From positions 44,077 through 104,357 of the forward strand of contig DDJC01000108.1 in the NCBI GenBank assembly GCA_002339015.1: a stretch of 60,281 nucleotides of DNA, given 5' to 3'. A program made the position numbers and the translations under genes. Below are positions 1-9,577 of the stretch, piece by piece (positions within the stretch are counted from its first letter, which is position 1; each line of letters starts with the position of its first letter). The DNA is from Burkholderiales bacterium UBA1834. GTDB lineage: Bacteria; Pseudomonadota; Gammaproteobacteria; Burkholderiales; Burkholderiaceae_C. The notes beneath the pieces were generated by a model. The model had not been told where the DNA came from, searched no databases, and saw only the letters and a program-made list of their open reading frames with translations.

Positions 1-472
1 CCACGTTCTTGCCCTTGAGGTCCGGGAAATCGTTGATACCGGCGCCCTTGCGGGTCATCAGGCGGGTGCCCACCACGAAGATGTTGGTCGAGAACGCCAC
101 CTGGCGGGCGCGTTCGGTGTTGTTGGTGGTCGAGCCACATTCGAGGTCGACCGTGCCATTGAGCACCAGGGGGATGCGGTTCTGCGAGGTGACGGGCACC
201 AGCTTGACAGCCAGGTCTGGCTTTTTGAGCTCCGCCTTGATGGCCTCGACCGCCTTGAGCATCATCTCCTGCGAGTACCCCACCACCTGCTGCTTGTCGT
301 CATAGTACGAGAAGGGGATGGACGATTCGCGGTGTCCCAGGGTGATCGAGCCGGCGGCGGAGATCTTCTGGAGGGTGGGGGAGGGCGCCTGGGCAAGTGC
401 TGGCGTCTGGGCAAGGGCCCCGATCAGGGTCAGGCACAGGGCCACGGGGCGAATCGACATCATTTTGTTCAT
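1..472 (-). CDS. gltI: Glutamate/aspartate ABC transporter periplasmic binding protein, 5'-terminal part
   Basis: This is the N-terminal 157 codons of an amino-acid ABC transporter solute-binding protein (SBP family 3), cut off by the left window edge. The reading begins MNKMMSIRPVALCLTLIGAL, a Sec signal peptide ending near ALA-QAP. The mature start has ISAAGSITLGHRESSIPFSY, then VVGYSQEMM and VDLECGSTTNNTERARQVAF, all typical of GltI/DEBP proteins that bind glutamate and aspartate in the periplasm. An AAGGA ribosome-binding site lies 9 nt before the ATG. The permease and ATPase genes (gltJKL) would be expected to the left, outside the window. The family is confident; exact substrate is inferred from similarity. 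Confidence 0.85.
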   Translation of the reverse strand, partial: MNKMMSIRPVALCLTLIGALAQTPALAQAPSPTLQKISAAGSITLGHRESSIPFSYYDDKQQVVGYSQEMMLKAVEAIKAELKKPDLAVKLVPVTSQNRIPLVLNGTVDLECGSTTNNTERARQVAFSTNIFVVGTRLMTRKGAGINDFPDLKGKNV

Positions 473-532
473 CTCGTGTCATCCTTCTTGGGGCGATGGG
501 CGGATCCTAAACGCAGGAGCCGTGCCGCGGGG

Positions 533-546
533 GATAATCCCCCGTC
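533..546 (+). promoter_or_regulatory. Possible -10 box (GATAAT) just before ribF, near-leaderless arrangement
   Basis: GATAAT at 533-538 is followed by 8 nt and the ribF ATG at 547, which would give a leader of 0-2 nt. No convincing -35 hexamer is seen at the usual spacing, so this is a weak call. No GGAG-type ribosome-binding site lies at the correct distance from the start. Confidence 0.35.
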
Positions 547-1533
547 ATGCAAGTCTTCCGAGGCGTCCACCACGCCGCCCTGGCCCCCGCCTGCGCCCTG
601 ACCATCGGCAATTTCGACGGCGTCCACCGCGGACACCAGGCCATGCTCGCCCTGCTGCGCAGCGAGGCACAGCACCGCGGCCTGCCGAGCACCGTGCTCA
701 CCTTCGAGCCGCACCCGCGCGACTACTTCGCGGCCCTGGCCGGCAAGCCCGAGATGGCCCCGCCCCGCATCGCCACCCTGCGCGACAAGCTGTTCGAGCT
801 GGAGCGCTGCGGTATCGACCAGGTGGTGGTGCTGCCCTTCGACCAGACCCTGGCTTCCCTGAGCCCCCAGGATTTCGTGGACCAGGTGCTGGTGCAGGGC
901 CTGCACGCACGCTACGTGCTGGTGGGCGATGATTTCCGCTTCGGCGCCAGGCGCGCGGGGGATTACGCCCTGCTGGACGCCCTGGCCGCCGACCGCGGCT
1001 TCGACGTGGCCCGCATGCTCAGCTACGAGGTGCACGGGGTGCGCGTGTCGTCCTCCGTGGTGCGTGATGCCCTGGCCGCGGGCGACATGGACCTGGTGAG
1101 CCGCCTGCTGGGCCGCCCTTACAGCATCAGCGGCCACGTGGTGCATGGCCGCAAGCTGGGCCGCACGCTCGACTGCCCGACCATCAACGTGCGCTTCGGC
1201 CACGAAAAACCGGCCACCCAGGGCATCTTCGCCGTGCGCACCCATGGGTTGAGCCCGGAGCCGCTGGAAGGCGTGGCCAGCCTGGGCGTGCGCCCCACGA
1301 TCGAGGCGTCTGGCCGGGTGCTGCTGGAGGTGCATTGCCTCGATTGGCCCTCCGAACTGGGCAGCGAGGGGGGCTACGGTAAAATCGTGCGCGTGGAACT
1401 CCTGCACAAACTTCGCGATGAAGCCCGGTATGACGGGCTGCAGGCCTTGCAGGCCGCCATCCACCAGGACATCGCCGATGCCCGGGCCTTCTTCCAGGCC
1501 CAGGGCCGCCAGACCACCCGCGACCGAATTTGA
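547..1533 (+). CDS. ribF: Bifunctional riboflavin kinase / FAD synthetase
   Basis: A 328-residue RibF, which phosphorylates riboflavin to FMN and then adenylylates FMN to FAD. The N-terminal nucleotidyltransferase half shows TIGNFDGVHRGHQAML (HxGH-type motif, residues about 19-34) and FEPHPRDYF. The C-terminal flavokinase half contains GRPYSISGHVVHGRKLGRTLDCPTI in pieces, including the GxxxGRxLGxPT-like segment. The length is normal for the family. There is no clear Shine-Dalgarno site, and a GATAAT -10-like box lies only 8 nt before the ATG. No FMN riboswitch is visible upstream. It precedes ileS and lspA, an order common in proteobacteria. Confidence 0.95.
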   Translation: MQVFRGVHHAALAPACALTIGNFDGVHRGHQAMLALLRSEAQHRGLPSTVLTFEPHPRDYFAALAGKPEMAPPRIATLRDKLFELERCGIDQVVVLPFDQTLASLSPQDFVDQVLVQGLHARYVLVGDDFRFGARRAGDYALLDALAADRGFDVARMLSYEVHGVRVSSSVVRDALAAGDMDLVSRLLGRPYSISGHVVHGRKLGRTLDCPTINVRFGHEKPATQGIFAVRTHGLSPEPLEGVASLGVRPTIEASGRVLLEVHCLDWPSELGSEGGYGKIVRVELLHKLRDEARYDGLQALQAAIHQDIADARAFFQAQGRQTTRDRI

Positions 1534-1697
1534 CGCGGGCTGACCGATCCGCAGGGCCTGGTGCCTGGCGGATGGCCCGCAACCCTGTCGCCCCCGCAAG
1601 CGCCGAGTCGGTCGGCGATGCCCCGCCAAGCTGCCCACAGCCCCTTGAGCCAGGCGCTCCAAGCGCCCGCAAGAGGCTGATCCTGATCGAGATCGAC

Positions 1698-4574
1698 ATG
1701 AGCCAAGACAAGCCCGCCAAGCAAGACGGCCAGAACCAGAGCGCCTACCGCAACACCCTGAACATGCCGGACACGCCCTTCCCGATGCGGGGCGACCTGC
1801 CCAAGCGCGAGCCGGGCTGGGTCAAGGACTGGGAAGCACAGGGTATCTACCAGCAACTGCGCGCTGCCCGCCAGGGCGCCCCCAAGTTCGTGCTGCACGA
1901 CGGTCCGCCCTACGCCAATGGCAACATCCACATCGGCCACGCCGTCAACAAGGTCCTCAAGGACATGATCGTGAAGGCACGCCAGCTCAAGGGCCTGGAC
2001 GCCATCTATGTGCCCGGCTGGGACTGCCACGGCCTGCCCATCGAGAACCAGATCGAGAAGACCTTCGGGCGCAACCTCAGCCGCGACGACGTGCAGGCCA
2101 AGGCGCGCGCCTACGCCGCCGAGCAGATCGACGGCCAGCGCAACGATTTCAAGCGCCTGGGCGTGCTGGGCGACTGGGCGCACCCTTACCGCACGATGGA
2201 CTTCGGCAACGAGGCCAATGAGATCCGTGCGCTCAAGAAGATCATGGAGCGCGGCTATGTGTACCGTGGCCTCAAGCCTGTGTACTGGTGCTTCGACTGC
2301 GGCTCCTCGCTGGCCGAGTTCGAGATCGAGTACGCCGACAAGAAGTCGCAGACGCTGGACGTGGCTTTCCTGAGCGCCGAGCCGGCCAGGCTGGCGGCCG
2401 CCTTCGGCCTGCCCGGTCTGGACAAGGACGCCTTCGCCGTGATCTGGACCACCACCGCGTGGACGATCCCGGCCAACCAGGCGCTCAACATGCACCCCGA
2501 GCTGAGCTATGCCCTGGTCGATACCCCCAAGGGGCTGCTGGTGCTGGCCGAGGCGCTGGTCGAGAAGGCCGTGGCCCGCTACGGCTTCGAGCCGGACCAG
2601 GTCAAGGTGCTGGCCACCACGCCGGGCAGCAAGCTCGAAGGCCTGACCTTCAAGCACCCGCTGGCCCATGTGCATGAAGGCTACGACCGCGTCGCGCCTG
2701 TCTACCTGGCTGATTACGTCAGCGCCGAGGACGGCACCGGCATCGTGCACTCTGCGCCCGCCTATGGTGTGGATGACTTCAACAGCTGCGTGGCCCATGG
2801 CCTCAAGTTCGACGACATCCTCAACCCGGTGCAGGGCAACGGCGTCTACCAGGCCGATCTGCCGCTGTTCGGGGGCCAGCACATCTGGAAGGCCGCGCCC
2901 GTGGTGCTCGACACCCTGCGGGACAACGGCCGCCTGCTGGCCACCAAGACCATCGAGCACAGCTACCCGCACTGCTGGCGCCACAAGACGCCGGTGATCT
3001 TCCGTGCCGCCGCGCAGTGGTTCGTGCGCATGGACGAAGGCGAGGGGGTGTTCACGGTCGACAAGGCGCCCCAGGCCCTGCGCCAGACCGCGCTGGCCGC
3101 CATCGACCAGACCACCTTCTACCCCGAGAACGGCCGCGCCCGCCTGCGCGACATGATCGCCAACCGGCCCGACTGGTGCATCAGCCGCCAGCGCAACTGG
3201 GGCGTGCCGCTGCCCTTCTTCCTGCACAAGGTGACGGGCGAGCTGCACCCGGACACCCTCGCCTTGATCGACCGTGCCGCTGAACTGGTGCAGCAGGGCG
3301 GGGTCGAGGCCTGGTCCAAGCTGGATCCGGCCGAGTGGCTGGGCGCCGAGGCCGAGCAGTACAGCAAGTCCACCGACATCCTGGACGTGTGGTTCGACTC
3401 GGGCACCACCTTCTTCCATGTGCTCAACGCGCAATTCGGCAGCCACCCCGATGCCGGCCACCATCAAGGCCCTGAGGCCGACCTGTACCTGGAAGGCCAT
3501 GACCAGCACCGCGGCTGGTTCCACAGTTCGCTGCTGGCCGCCTGTGCCATCTATGGCCGCGCGCCCTACAAGGGGCTTCTGACTCACGGCTTCACCGTGG
3601 ACGGCCAAGGCCGCAAGATGTCCAAGTCCGTGGGCAACGTGGTGGCGCCGCAGGAGGTGTCCGGCAAGATGGGCGCTGAAATCATCCGCCTGTGGACGGC
3701 CTCGACCGATTATTCCGGCGACCTGGGCATCGACGACAAGATCCTGGCCCGCGTGGTGGACGGCTACCGCCGCATCCGCAACACGCTGCGCTTCCTGCTG
3801 GCCAACACCTCCGATTTCGACCCCCAGGCCGATACGGTGCCGGCGGCCGAACTGCTGGAGATCGACCGCTACGCCCTGGCCCGCGCGGCCGAGCTGCAGG
3901 CCGACATCCTGGCCCACTACGAGCGCTACGAGTTCCACCCGGTGGTGGCCAAGCTGCAGGTGTACTGCTCCGAAGACCTGGGCGCCTTCTACCTGGACGT
4001 GCTCAAGGACCGCCTCTACACCACCGTCGCCAAGAGCCTGGCCCGCCGCTCGGCGCAGACCGCGCTGTGGCAGATCACGCATGCCATGCTGCGCTGGATG
4101 GCGCCCTTCCTGAGCTTCACGGCCGAGGAGGCCTGGAAGGTCTTCGACGGCGGCACCACCATCTTCACCGAGACCTATTGGGACTTCTCCGGCGCGGAGC
4201 AGCCGGACCTGCTGACCAAGTGGGCCCGTGTGTGCGAGATCCGCGAACTGGTCAACAAGGAGATCGAGACCGTGCGCACCGCCGGCCAGGTCGGCGCCTC
4301 GCTGCAGGCCGAGATCGAGCTGACAGCCCCTGCGCAGGACCACGCCCTGCTGGCTTCCCTGGGCGATGACCTCAAGTTCGTGCTGATCGTCTCCAAGGTG
4401 CTGCTCCGCGAGGGCGATGCCCTGGCCGTCAAGGTCACGCCGTCGGGCGCGGCCAAGTGCGAGCGCTGCTGGCACTACCGCGATGATGTCGGGATCGATC
4501 CGCGCTACGTTGGCGTCTGTGGCCGCTGCGCGCTCAACCTGGGCGGCGCGGGCGAAACCCGCGTGGTGGCCTGA
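1698..4574 (+). CDS. ileS: Isoleucyl-tRNA synthetase
   Basis: A 958-residue class I synthetase that charges tRNA-Ile. The HIGH motif reads HIGH at residues 78-81 (NGNIHIGHAVNK) and the KMSKS motif lies near residue 640 (GRKMSKSVGN). The editing domain is present (VIWTTTAWTIPANQAL), and the C-terminus keeps the zinc-finger pairs CERC and CGRC, as in E. coli-type IleS. The frame is open upstream to 1530, but the extension has no synthetase-like sequence, so the ATG at 1698 (MSQDKPAKQDG) is chosen. The stop overlaps the lspA start (TGATG), so the two are translationally coupled. Confidence 0.96.
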   Translation: MSQDKPAKQDGQNQSAYRNTLNMPDTPFPMRGDLPKREPGWVKDWEAQGIYQQLRAARQGAPKFVLHDGPPYANGNIHIGHAVNKVLKDMIVKARQLKGLDAIYVPGWDCHGLPIENQIEKTFGRNLSRDDVQAKARAYAAEQIDGQRNDFKRLGVLGDWAHPYRTMDFGNEANEIRALKKIMERGYVYRGLKPVYWCFDCGSSLAEFEIEYADKKSQTLDVAFLSAEPARLAAAFGLPGLDKDAFAVIWTTTAWTIPANQALNMHPELSYALVDTPKGLLVLAEALVEKAVARYGFEPDQVKVLATTPGSKLEGLTFKHPLAHVHEGYDRVAPVYLADYVSAEDGTGIVHSAPAYGVDDFNSCVAHGLKFDDILNPVQGNGVYQADLPLFGGQHIWKAAPVVLDTLRDNGRLLATKTIEHSYPHCWRHKTPVIFRAAAQWFVRMDEGEGVFTVDKAPQALRQTALAAIDQTTFYPENGRARLRDMIANRPDWCISRQRNWGVPLPFFLHKVTGELHPDTLALIDRAAELVQQGGVEAWSKLDPAEWLGAEAEQYSKSTDILDVWFDSGTTFFHVLNAQFGSHPDAGHHQGPEADLYLEGHDQHRGWFHSSLLAACAIYGRAPYKGLLTHGFTVDGQGRKMSKSVGNVVAPQEVSGKMGAEIIRLWTASTDYSGDLGIDDKILARVVDGYRRIRNTLRFLLANTSDFDPQADTVPAAELLEIDRYALARAAELQADILAHYERYEFHPVVAKLQVYCSEDLGAFYLDVLKDRLYTTVAKSLARRSAQTALWQITHAMLRWMAPFLSFTAEEAWKVFDGGTTIFTETYWDFSGAEQPDLLTKWARVCEIRELVNKEIETVRTAGQVGASLQAEIELTAPAQDHALLASLGDDLKFVLIVSKVLLREGDALAVKVTPSGAAKCERCWHYRDDVGIDPRYVGVCGRCALNLGGAGETRVVA

Positions 4575-5095
4575 TGGCGGCGCGCGGCAAGGGCGGCGCC
4601 GGCGGCGCCATGTGGCCTTGGCTCGGCCTGGCGGCCATCATCATCCTGCTGGACCAGATCACCAAGGTCGTCGTGATCGGTGCCTTCCAGCATGGTGATT
4701 CGCGCTATGTCACGGGCTTTTTCAACCTGGTACGCGTGCACAACGAAGGCGCGGCGTTCTCCTTCCTGGCCCAGGCCGGCGGGTGGCAGCGCTGGTTCTT
4801 CGTGGGGCTGGGCGTGGTGGCCGTGGGCTTCATGACCTACATGCTCAAGCAGCATGGCGGGCAGCGCATGTTCTCGCTGGCGCTGGCCCTGATCATGGGC
4901 GGCGCCATCGGCAACGTGGTCGATCGGCTGATCCACGGCTACGTGGTCGATTTCCTGGATTTCCACTGGCGCTTCCTGGAGCCGGTGTTCCATGGCGGTC
5001 ATTTCCCGGCCTTCAACATTGCCGACTGCGCCATCAGCGTGGGCGCCGTGCTGCTGATCCTCGACGAGATCCGGCGGGTGCGCCGCGGCAGCTGA
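4574..5095 (+). CDS. lspA: Lipoprotein signal peptidase (signal peptidase II)
   Basis: A 173-residue, four-helix inner-membrane aspartyl protease that cleaves prolipoprotein signal peptides after lipid attachment. The signature regions are visible: GGAIGNVVDRLIHGYVVDF (about 109-127) and FNIADCAIS (148-155). By alignment with studied LspA proteins, the catalytic aspartates are D126 (VVDF) and D151 (NIAD). The ATG shares its A with the ileS stop codon (TGATG), so translation is coupled to ileS. The lipoproteins in this window (LptM, PilP, the Ig-like lipoprotein) would be substrates. Confidence 0.95.
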   Translation: MAARGKGGAGGAMWPWLGLAAIIILLDQITKVVVIGAFQHGDSRYVTGFFNLVRVHNEGAAFSFLAQAGGWQRWFFVGLGVVAVGFMTYMLKQHGGQRMFSLALALIMGGAIGNVVDRLIHGYVVDFLDFHWRFLEPVFHGGHFPAFNIADCAISVGAVLLILDEIRRVRRGS

Positions 5096-5220
5096 GCGCA
5101 GGAAAGCGCAGGGAACTCCGCGTCACATCCAGACACGAACGCGTCTGTTTTACGATGCGGGGGCCTCCGCTCGGGTGTCCTGCCCGGTGTGGCCAGGGCA
5201 TGCAGCGAGAGGTGGTCGTG

Positions 5221-6354
5221 ATGGTGTCGAGACGATGGGTGTGGGGAGGCCTGGCGGTATCGGCCGGCCTGCTGGCCTGGCTGAGCACGGCTTTGTCGCC
5301 GAAGGTGCAGGCTTCCAGCCCGCCCAAGGCTCAGCCTGCCGTGCCGGTGCGCGTGGTCCAGGCCGGCCTCCAGACCCTGCCGACATCGCTCACGGCGGTG
5401 GGCCAAGTGCAGGCCCTTCAGCAGGTGCTGGTGCGGCCCCAGATCGAGGGCGTGCTCACCGAGGTGCTGTTCAAGGAAGGGCAGCCCGTCACGCGAGGCC
5501 AGGTGCTGGCGCGGCTCGATGACCGGGCCCTGCGCGCCCAGGTGGACCAGGCCCAGGCCGAGGTGCAGCACCTCAAGGCCCAGCTGCAGATTGCCCAGCT
5601 TGATCTCAAGCGCTACGAAGGCCTGGCCTCGCAGGCCGCCGTGCCTGTGCAGCAGCGCGACCAGCAGGTGTCCCTGGTGGCCCAGCTGCAGGCCCAGGTC
5701 CAGTCGCAGCAGGCCTCGCTGGAGTCGGCCCGCGTGCAGCTGTCCTACGCCACCATCACCTCGCCCGTGGCCGGCCGTGCCGGCCTGCGTCAGGTCGATG
5801 TCGGCAACCTGGTGCGGCCCAGCGATGCCAATGGCCTGGTCACCGTGGTGCAGACCCAGCCGGTGGCGGTGCTGTTTTCGGTGCCCCAGGGGCGCTTGAG
5901 TGAGGTGCGGCAGGCCCTCCGGCAGAAGGGCCCGGCCCTGGTGCAGGTGGCCGATCAGGAGCAGGGCACGCCCCTGGCCGAAGGCCGCCTGACCACGGTG
6001 GACAACCGGGTCGATCCAGCCTCCGGCTCGCTCAGGCTCAAGGCTGAGGTGCCCAACGCGAAGGAGGCACTCTGGCCCGGCCAGTTCGTGGCCGTGACCC
6101 TGCGCACCGGGGTCATGGACCAGGCGCTGGTCGTGCCCACGCAGGCCCTGCAGCGCGGGCAGAAGAACACCATCCACGTCTGGCGCGTGCGTGACAACAC
6201 CGCCGACATGGTGCCCGTGACCGTGCGCTGGCAGGATGACCAGCGTGCCGTGATCGGCTCGGGCCTGCAGACGGGCGACACCGTCGTGGTGGACGGCCAG
6301 TCCCGCCTCAAGCCCAAGGCCACCGTGAAGGTGCTGCCGGCCAGCGGGGGCTGA
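5221..6354 (+). CDS. RND efflux periplasmic adaptor (membrane fusion protein)
   Basis: A 377-residue HlyD/AcrA-family adaptor resembling MdtA. It has an N-terminal membrane anchor or signal (WVWGGLAVSAGLLAWLST), paired lipoyl half-motifs (RPQIEGVLTEVLFKEGQPV and SPVAGRAGLRQVDVGNLV), a coiled-coil hairpin rich in Q, A and L between about residues 100 and 180, and a beta-barrel region (VDPASGSLRLKAEVPN). The ATG at 5221 is preferred because AGAGGTGG lies just upstream; the frame stays open further upstream without adaptor-like sequence. It forms a two-gene unit with the pump that follows 3 nt later. No outer-membrane factor gene is adjacent. Confidence 0.9.
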   Translation: MVSRRWVWGGLAVSAGLLAWLSTALSPKVQASSPPKAQPAVPVRVVQAGLQTLPTSLTAVGQVQALQQVLVRPQIEGVLTEVLFKEGQPVTRGQVLARLDDRALRAQVDQAQAEVQHLKAQLQIAQLDLKRYEGLASQAAVPVQQRDQQVSLVAQLQAQVQSQQASLESARVQLSYATITSPVAGRAGLRQVDVGNLVRPSDANGLVTVVQTQPVAVLFSVPQGRLSEVRQALRQKGPALVQVADQEQGTPLAEGRLTTVDNRVDPASGSLRLKAEVPNAKEALWPGQFVAVTLRTGVMDQALVVPTQALQRGQKNTIHVWRVRDNTADMVPVTVRWQDDQRAVIGSGLQTGDTVVVDGQSRLKPKATVKVLPASGG

Positions 6355-6357
6355 ACC

Positions 6358-9300
6358 GTGAGCATGCCGCCCCCCGTCCCCGCGAGCGCCCCGGCCGGGT
6401 CCTCGCGCCGCAACCTGTCCGCCTGGTTCATCGCCCATCCGGTGGCCACCACGCTGCTCACGCTGGCGCTGGTGCTGCTGGGCCTGCTGGCCTTCCCGCG
6501 CCTGCCCGTGGCGCCTTTGCCGCAGGCCGAGTTCCCCACCATCCGGATCTCGGCGCGCCTGCCCGGTGCCAGCCCGGACACCATGGCCGCCGCCGTGGCC
6601 ACGCCGCTGGAGGTCGAGCTCAGCAGCATCGCCGGCATCACAGAGATGACCTCGGCCAGCGCCCTGGGCTCCACCAGCATCACGCTGCAGTTCACGCTCG
6701 ACAAGGACATCAACACCGCCGCGCAGGAGGTGCAGGCCGCCATCAATGCCGTCTCGGGGCGGCTGCCGTCGGACATGCCCTCGCTGCCCACCTGGCGCAA
6801 GGTCAATCCGGCCGACGGCCCGATCATGGTGCTGTCGATGCAGTCAGGCACCATGCCCGTCACCGAACTGAGCGACCTGGCCGAGACCGTGCTGTCGCGG
6901 CAGATCAGCCAGGTCGATGGCGTCTCGGAGGTGGACATCACCGGTCAGCGCCGGCCCGCCATCCGCATCCAGGCCTCGCCCGCCAAGCTGGCCGCGCATG
7001 GTCTGACCCTGGCCGACATCCGCGCCGCCGTGCAGCGCGCCAGCGTCAACCAGCCCAAGGGCTCGCTGGTCGGGCCCGACCGCAACGCCACGCTGGCCAC
7101 CAACGACCAGCTCTTCAAGCCGAGCGAGTACGCCGACCTGGTCATCACCGACGTCGGCGGCGTGCCCGTGCGCGTGGGCGACGTGGCCCGCATCACCGAA
7201 GGGGCCGAGAACGATTACGTCACGGCCTGGCAGAACGGGCGCGAGGGCCTGAACATCATCATCCGCCGCCAGCCCGATGCCAACATCGTGGCCACGGTGG
7301 ACCGCGTCATGGCCGCCCTGCCACGCCTGACCGAGCGCCTGCCGGCCAGTGTGGAGGTCAGCGTGCTCAACGACCGCACGCGCACCATCCGCGCCTCGCT
7401 GCACGAGGTCGAGATCACGCTGGCCCTCACGGTGGTGCTGGTGATCGCCGTGATGGGCTTCTTCCTGCGGCAGGTGTCGGCCACGGCGATCGTCACGGCC
7501 GTGCTGGGCGTGGCCATGATCGCCACCGTTGCGGCCATGGACGTTCTGGGCTTCAGCCTCAACAACCTCACCCTGGTGGCGTTGATCATCGCGGTGGGCT
7601 TCGTGGTCGACGACGCCATCGTGGTGGTCGAGAACATCCACCGGCATCTGGAGCATGGTGAATCCATGCGCACCGCCGCGCTCCGGGGCTCGGCCGAGAT
7701 CGGCTTCACGGTGGTGTCCATCAGCCTGTCGCTGATCGCGGCCTTCATCCCGCTGCTGTTCATGGACGGTGTGGTGGGGCGCCTGTTCCGCGAGTTCGCC
7801 GTCACCGTCACGGTGGCCATCCTGATCTCGGTGGTGGCCTCGCTCACGCTGGCGCCCATGATGGCCTCGCGCTTCATGAGGTCGGCGCCCAGGCACCAGG
7901 AAGGCGGCATGGTGCAGCGCCTGATCGACGGCTATGGCCGCAGCCTGGACTGGGCCCTCAAGCACCAGGGCCACATGCTGCTGGTGTTCTTCGTGACGCT
8001 GGGTGCGGCCGTGGCCGGCTATGTCTTTGTGCCCAAGGGCTTCTTCCCGCTGCAGGACACGGCCTTCGTGCTGGGCACGTCCCAGGGTCCGCAGGATGCT
8101 TCCTACGAACAGATGGCGGCCAAGCACAAGGCGCTGGAAGCCATCGTGGCCAAGGACCCGGCCGTGCTGAGCTTCGCCCATTCGGTCGGCGCCACCGGCG
8201 GCAGCCAGAACATGTCCAGCGGGCGCTTCTGGATCGTGCTCAAGGACCGGGGCGACCGCGACGTGTCCGCCGAGGGCTTCATCGACCGCCTGCGCCCGCA
8301 GTTGGCCCAGGTGCCGGGGGTGATGCTCTACCTGCGTTCGGCCCAGGACATCAACCTGGGCACCGGCCCCTCGCGCACGCAGTACCAATACGCGCTGCAG
8401 GGCAGCGACAGCGCCGAACTGGCCGAATGGGCCGGCAAGCTCACCGCGCGCCTGTCGTCGCAGGCGCAGTTCCGCGATGTCTCCAATGATCTGCAGATGG
8501 GCGCAGGCGTCGCGCGCCTGACCATCGACCGCACGGCTGCCGCACGCTACGGCCTGAGCGTGGACGACATCAACCAGCTGCTCTACAACGCCTACGGCCA
8601 GCGCCAGATCAGCGAGATGCAGACCGAGGTCAACCAGTACCAGGTGGTGCTGGAGATCGACCCCGCCCTGCGCGGCCGCACCGACAGCCTGGACTGGCTC
8701 TACCTGCGCTCGGCCAAGACGCAGCAGATGGTGCCGCTGTCCGCCGTGGCCCGCCTGGAGCCGCCGCAGACCGGCCCGCTGGCCATCAACCACTACGGCA
8801 TGTCACCCGCGGTGAACCTGTCGTTCAACCTGGCGCCCGGCGTGGCCCTGGGCGATGCCGTCAAGCTGCTGGACCAGGCCCGCACCGACATCCAGATGCC
8901 CGAGACCTTGACCGGGCGCTTCCAGGGCGCGGCCCAGGCCTTCCAGCAGTCGCTGGCCTCGCAGCCGCTCCTGATCCTGGCGGCGGTGCTGGCGGTCTAC
9001 ATCATCCTGGGCGTGCTGTATGAGAGCTTCGTGCACCCGCTGACCATCCTGTCCACCTTGCCCTCGGCCGGCGTGGGCGCGGTGGCGCTGCTGTGGCTGG
9101 GCGGGTTCGATTTTTCGGTGATGGCACTGATCGGCGTGGTGCTGCTCATCGGTATCGTCAAGAAGAACGGCATCCTGCTGGTGGACTTCGCCATCCAGGC
9201 CCAGCGCGAGCAGGGCATGAGCCCGCATGACGCCATCCGCGAAGCCTGCCTGGCGCGCTTCCGGCCCATCATGATGACGACGATCGCGGCGCTGCTGGCG

Positions 9301-9501
9301 GCCATCCCCCTGATGCTGGGTTTCGGTACCGGTGCCGAGTTGCGCCAGCCGCTGGGCTTCGCGGTGGTCGGTGGCCTGCTGGTCAGCCAAGTGCTCACGC
9401 TGTACTCCACGCCTGTGGTCTACCTGGGGCTGGACAGGCTGTTCCACCGGCAGCCCCGGCCTATTGGCCCTGCAAAGCCAGCGGATTTGAATCCAATGTG
9501 A
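6358..9501 (+). CDS. RND efflux pump, inner-membrane transporter (MdtB/MdtC-like HAE1 family)
   Basis: A 1047-residue proton-driven RND pump with twelve expected membrane helices and two large periplasmic loops. The TM4 proton-relay segment reads GFVVDDAIVVVENIHRHLE (paired aspartates), and TM10 reads GIVKKNGILLVDFA with the conserved lysine. The N-terminus has the FIAHPVATTLLTLALVLLG helix. A GTG start at 6358 lies 3 nt after the adaptor stop; an ATG at 6364 is an alternative. The sequence is most like the MdtBC/MuxBC branch, although only one pump subunit is present here. Substrates cannot be told from sequence. Confidence 0.93.
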   Translation: MSMPPPVPASAPAGSSRRNLSAWFIAHPVATTLLTLALVLLGLLAFPRLPVAPLPQAEFPTIRISARLPGASPDTMAAAVATPLEVELSSIAGITEMTSASALGSTSITLQFTLDKDINTAAQEVQAAINAVSGRLPSDMPSLPTWRKVNPADGPIMVLSMQSGTMPVTELSDLAETVLSRQISQVDGVSEVDITGQRRPAIRIQASPAKLAAHGLTLADIRAAVQRASVNQPKGSLVGPDRNATLATNDQLFKPSEYADLVITDVGGVPVRVGDVARITEGAENDYVTAWQNGREGLNIIIRRQPDANIVATVDRVMAALPRLTERLPASVEVSVLNDRTRTIRASLHEVEITLALTVVLVIAVMGFFLRQVSATAIVTAVLGVAMIATVAAMDVLGFSLNNLTLVALIIAVGFVVDDAIVVVENIHRHLEHGESMRTAALRGSAEIGFTVVSISLSLIAAFIPLLFMDGVVGRLFREFAVTVTVAILISVVASLTLAPMMASRFMRSAPRHQEGGMVQRLIDGYGRSLDWALKHQGHMLLVFFVTLGAAVAGYVFVPKGFFPLQDTAFVLGTSQGPQDASYEQMAAKHKALEAIVAKDPAVLSFAHSVGATGGSQNMSSGRFWIVLKDRGDRDVSAEGFIDRLRPQLAQVPGVMLYLRSAQDINLGTGPSRTQYQYALQGSDSAELAEWAGKLTARLSSQAQFRDVSNDLQMGAGVARLTIDRTAAARYGLSVDDINQLLYNAYGQRQISEMQTEVNQYQVVLEIDPALRGRTDSLDWLYLRSAKTQQMVPLSAVARLEPPQTGPLAINHYGMSPAVNLSFNLAPGVALGDAVKLLDQARTDIQMPETLTGRFQGAAQAFQQSLASQPLLILAAVLAVYIILGVLYESFVHPLTILSTLPSAGVGAVALLWLGGFDFSVMALIGVVLLIGIVKKNGILLVDFAIQAQREQGMSPHDAIREACLARFRPIMMTTIAALLAAIPLMLGFGTGAELRQPLGFAVVGGLLVSQVLTLYSTPVVYLGLDRLFHRQPRPIGPAKPADLNPM

Positions 9502-9577
9502 ATTCCGTCACGTAAGTGAAGGCGGCCCGTTGCCCAGCGCGGGCCATTCCTTCATTCAACCGTTCCAGGAGTTCACC

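Noticed and set aside
473..546. FMN riboswitch before ribF
   Set aside because: Only 74 nt separate the two genes and no conserved FMN aptamer segments are seen.
1530..1697. N-terminal extension of IleS by 56 codons
   Set aside because: The added residues have no synthetase similarity and cross the ribF-ileS gap; MSQDKPAKQDG at 1698 is a better start.
1374..4475. 1033-codon open frame on the minus strand opposite ileS
   Set aside because: It mirrors the third-position GC of ileS, is rich in low-complexity His/Gly/Leu/Val sequence, and has no family-like motifs; ileS is certain on the plus strand.
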